The notes under the pieces are model-generated. The model was not told the origin of the DNA and did no database searches. It was given only the letters and a program-made list of their open reading frames with translations. From positions 23,477 to 30,632 of the forward strand of contig PLLI01000060.1 in the NCBI GenBank assembly GCA_003140915.1: a stretch of DNA of 7,156 nt, given 5' to 3'. This document shows, piece after piece, positions 6,799 to 7,156 of this stretch (position 1 is the stretch's first letter; every line of letters starts with the position of its first letter). Made by a program: the position numbers and the translations under genes. This DNA is from Candidatus Omnitrophota bacterium. GTDB lineage: Bacteria > Omnitrophota > Gorgyraeia > 2-01-FULL-45-10.

Positions 6799-7156
6799 AT
6801 GGGATTAGTAGAGAAGATTGTTACCTGGTCCAGGATAAAATCGCCATGGATACTCCATTTCAATACCGGCGCGTGCAATGCCTGCGACATAGAGATAATC
6901 GCGGCGCTCACACCGCGGTACGACCTGGAGCGTTTCGGGGTCCAGCTTAAGGGGACCCCGCGCCATGCCGATGTGCTCGTCTGTTCCGGCCCCGTCACAA
7001 GGCAGATAAAATGCAGGTTGAAGAGGATATACGAACAGATGCCTGAACCTAAGTTCGTGGTTGCTGTTGGAACGTGCTCCTGTTCGGGAGGAGTTTTCGA
7101 CGGGTGTTATAGCGTAGAATCGGGCATAGATAAGGTCATACCCGTATCCGCGTATA
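6799..7156 (+). CDS. Iron-sulfur small subunit of a group 4 hydrogenase-like complex (NuoB/MbhJ/HycG/EchC family), 3'-truncated by window edge
   Basis: The first 119 residues of a NuoB-family protein, cut off at the window end. The cluster-binding motif is CNACDIE with Cys26 and Cys29, the CxxC form of group 4 hydrogenases (MbhJ, HycG, EchC), not the adjacent CC of NuoB. It is followed by ALTPRYDLERFGV, PRHADVL (54-60), and Cys93 in GTCSCSGGVFDG. The fourth ligand, in the family's PGCPP motif, should lie just past the edge. The family holds a [4Fe-4S] cluster (N2-like) that passes electrons to or from the catalytic large subunit on the cytoplasmic face. ATG 6799 has AGGAG at 6784-6788, 10 bases upstream, and starts 6 bp after the previous stop. 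Extra cysteines (62, 72, 95, 103) are present. Whether the complex evolves H2 depends on the large subunit, which is not in view. Confidence 0.93.
   Translation, partial: MGLVEKIVTWSRIKSPWILHFNTGACNACDIEIIAALTPRYDLERFGVQLKGTPRHADVLVCSGPVTRQIKCRLKRIYEQMPEPKFVVAVGTCSCSGGVFDGCYSVESGIDKVIPVSAY

Larger units (their letters stand above)
911..7156 (+). other. Operon for a complex I-like / group 4 hydrogenase-like membrane complex (continues past the right edge)
   Basis: Seven genes on one strand with gaps of 1, 16, 12 and 6 bp and overlaps of 4 and 11 bp form one evident transcription unit. The order is antiporter-like x3, NuoJ-like, NuoK-like, NuoA-like, NuoB/MbhJ-like. NuoH-, NuoC-, NuoD- and NuoI-like genes are missing from view and are expected downstream. 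No terminator is visible between the genes or at the window end. The unit may also receive readthrough from hppA 24 bp upstream. Confidence 0.85.

Noticed and set aside
6799..7156. Ordinary complex I NuoB
   Set aside because: NuoB has adjacent cysteines (CC) in the first motif; this protein has CNACDIE and ALTPRYDLERFG, matching group 4 hydrogenase small subunits.

Overview
The window is a dense, single-strand (+) stretch of bacterial energy-conservation genes with almost no intergenic DNA. It opens inside the 3' part of a membrane-bound, ion-pumping pyrophosphatase (hppA). It continues through seven tightly packed genes for a membrane complex related both to respiratory complex I and to group 4 membrane-bound [NiFe] hydrogenases (Mbh/Ech/Hyc/Ehr types). 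The right edge cuts the seventh of these genes. No tRNA, rRNA, CRISPR, insertion sequence or recognisable mobile element is visible, and no stretch over 300 bases lacks a gene.

Layout: (1) nt 2-886, C-terminal portion of HppA. (2) nt 887-910, a 24-bp AT-rich gap with a near-perfect extended -10 promoter that would start transcription at the next start codon. (3) nt 911-2347, 2349-4181 and 4198-5637, three paralogous antiporter-like (NuoL/M/N, MrpA/D) subunits in tandem; the middle one has the long NuoL-type C-terminal extension. (4) nt 5634-6137, a NuoJ/MbhD-E-like subunit. (5) nt 6127-6447, NuoK-like. (6) nt 6460-6792, a small NuoA(ND3)-like subunit. (7) nt 6799 to the window end, a NuoB/MbhJ/HycG-like iron-sulfur subunit with the hydrogenase-style CxxC (CNACDIE) rather than the complex I-style CC. 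Genes overlap or are separated by at most 16 bp, so they are almost certainly one transcription unit.

Working model: three antiporter modules plus J-, K- and A-like subunits form the proton- or sodium-translocating membrane arm. The NuoB/MbhJ-like protein begins the peripheral electron-transfer arm. The catalytic NuoC/NuoD-like, NuoI-like and NuoH-like genes are expected downstream but are not in view. The window therefore cannot decide between a hydrogen-evolving hydrogenase, a hydrogenase-related (Ehr) complex without a NiFe site, and a ferredoxin-dependent complex I relative. HppA next door would add a second, PPi-driven ion pump on the same membrane.

Organism: the frequent ATA isoleucine codons at mixed GC, the gene packing, and the pairing of HppA with a group 4 hydrogenase-like complex suggest an anaerobic, fermentative or syntrophic bacterium, perhaps of an uncultivated lineage such as Omnitrophota. 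This is impression-level inference and not a demonstrated assignment.
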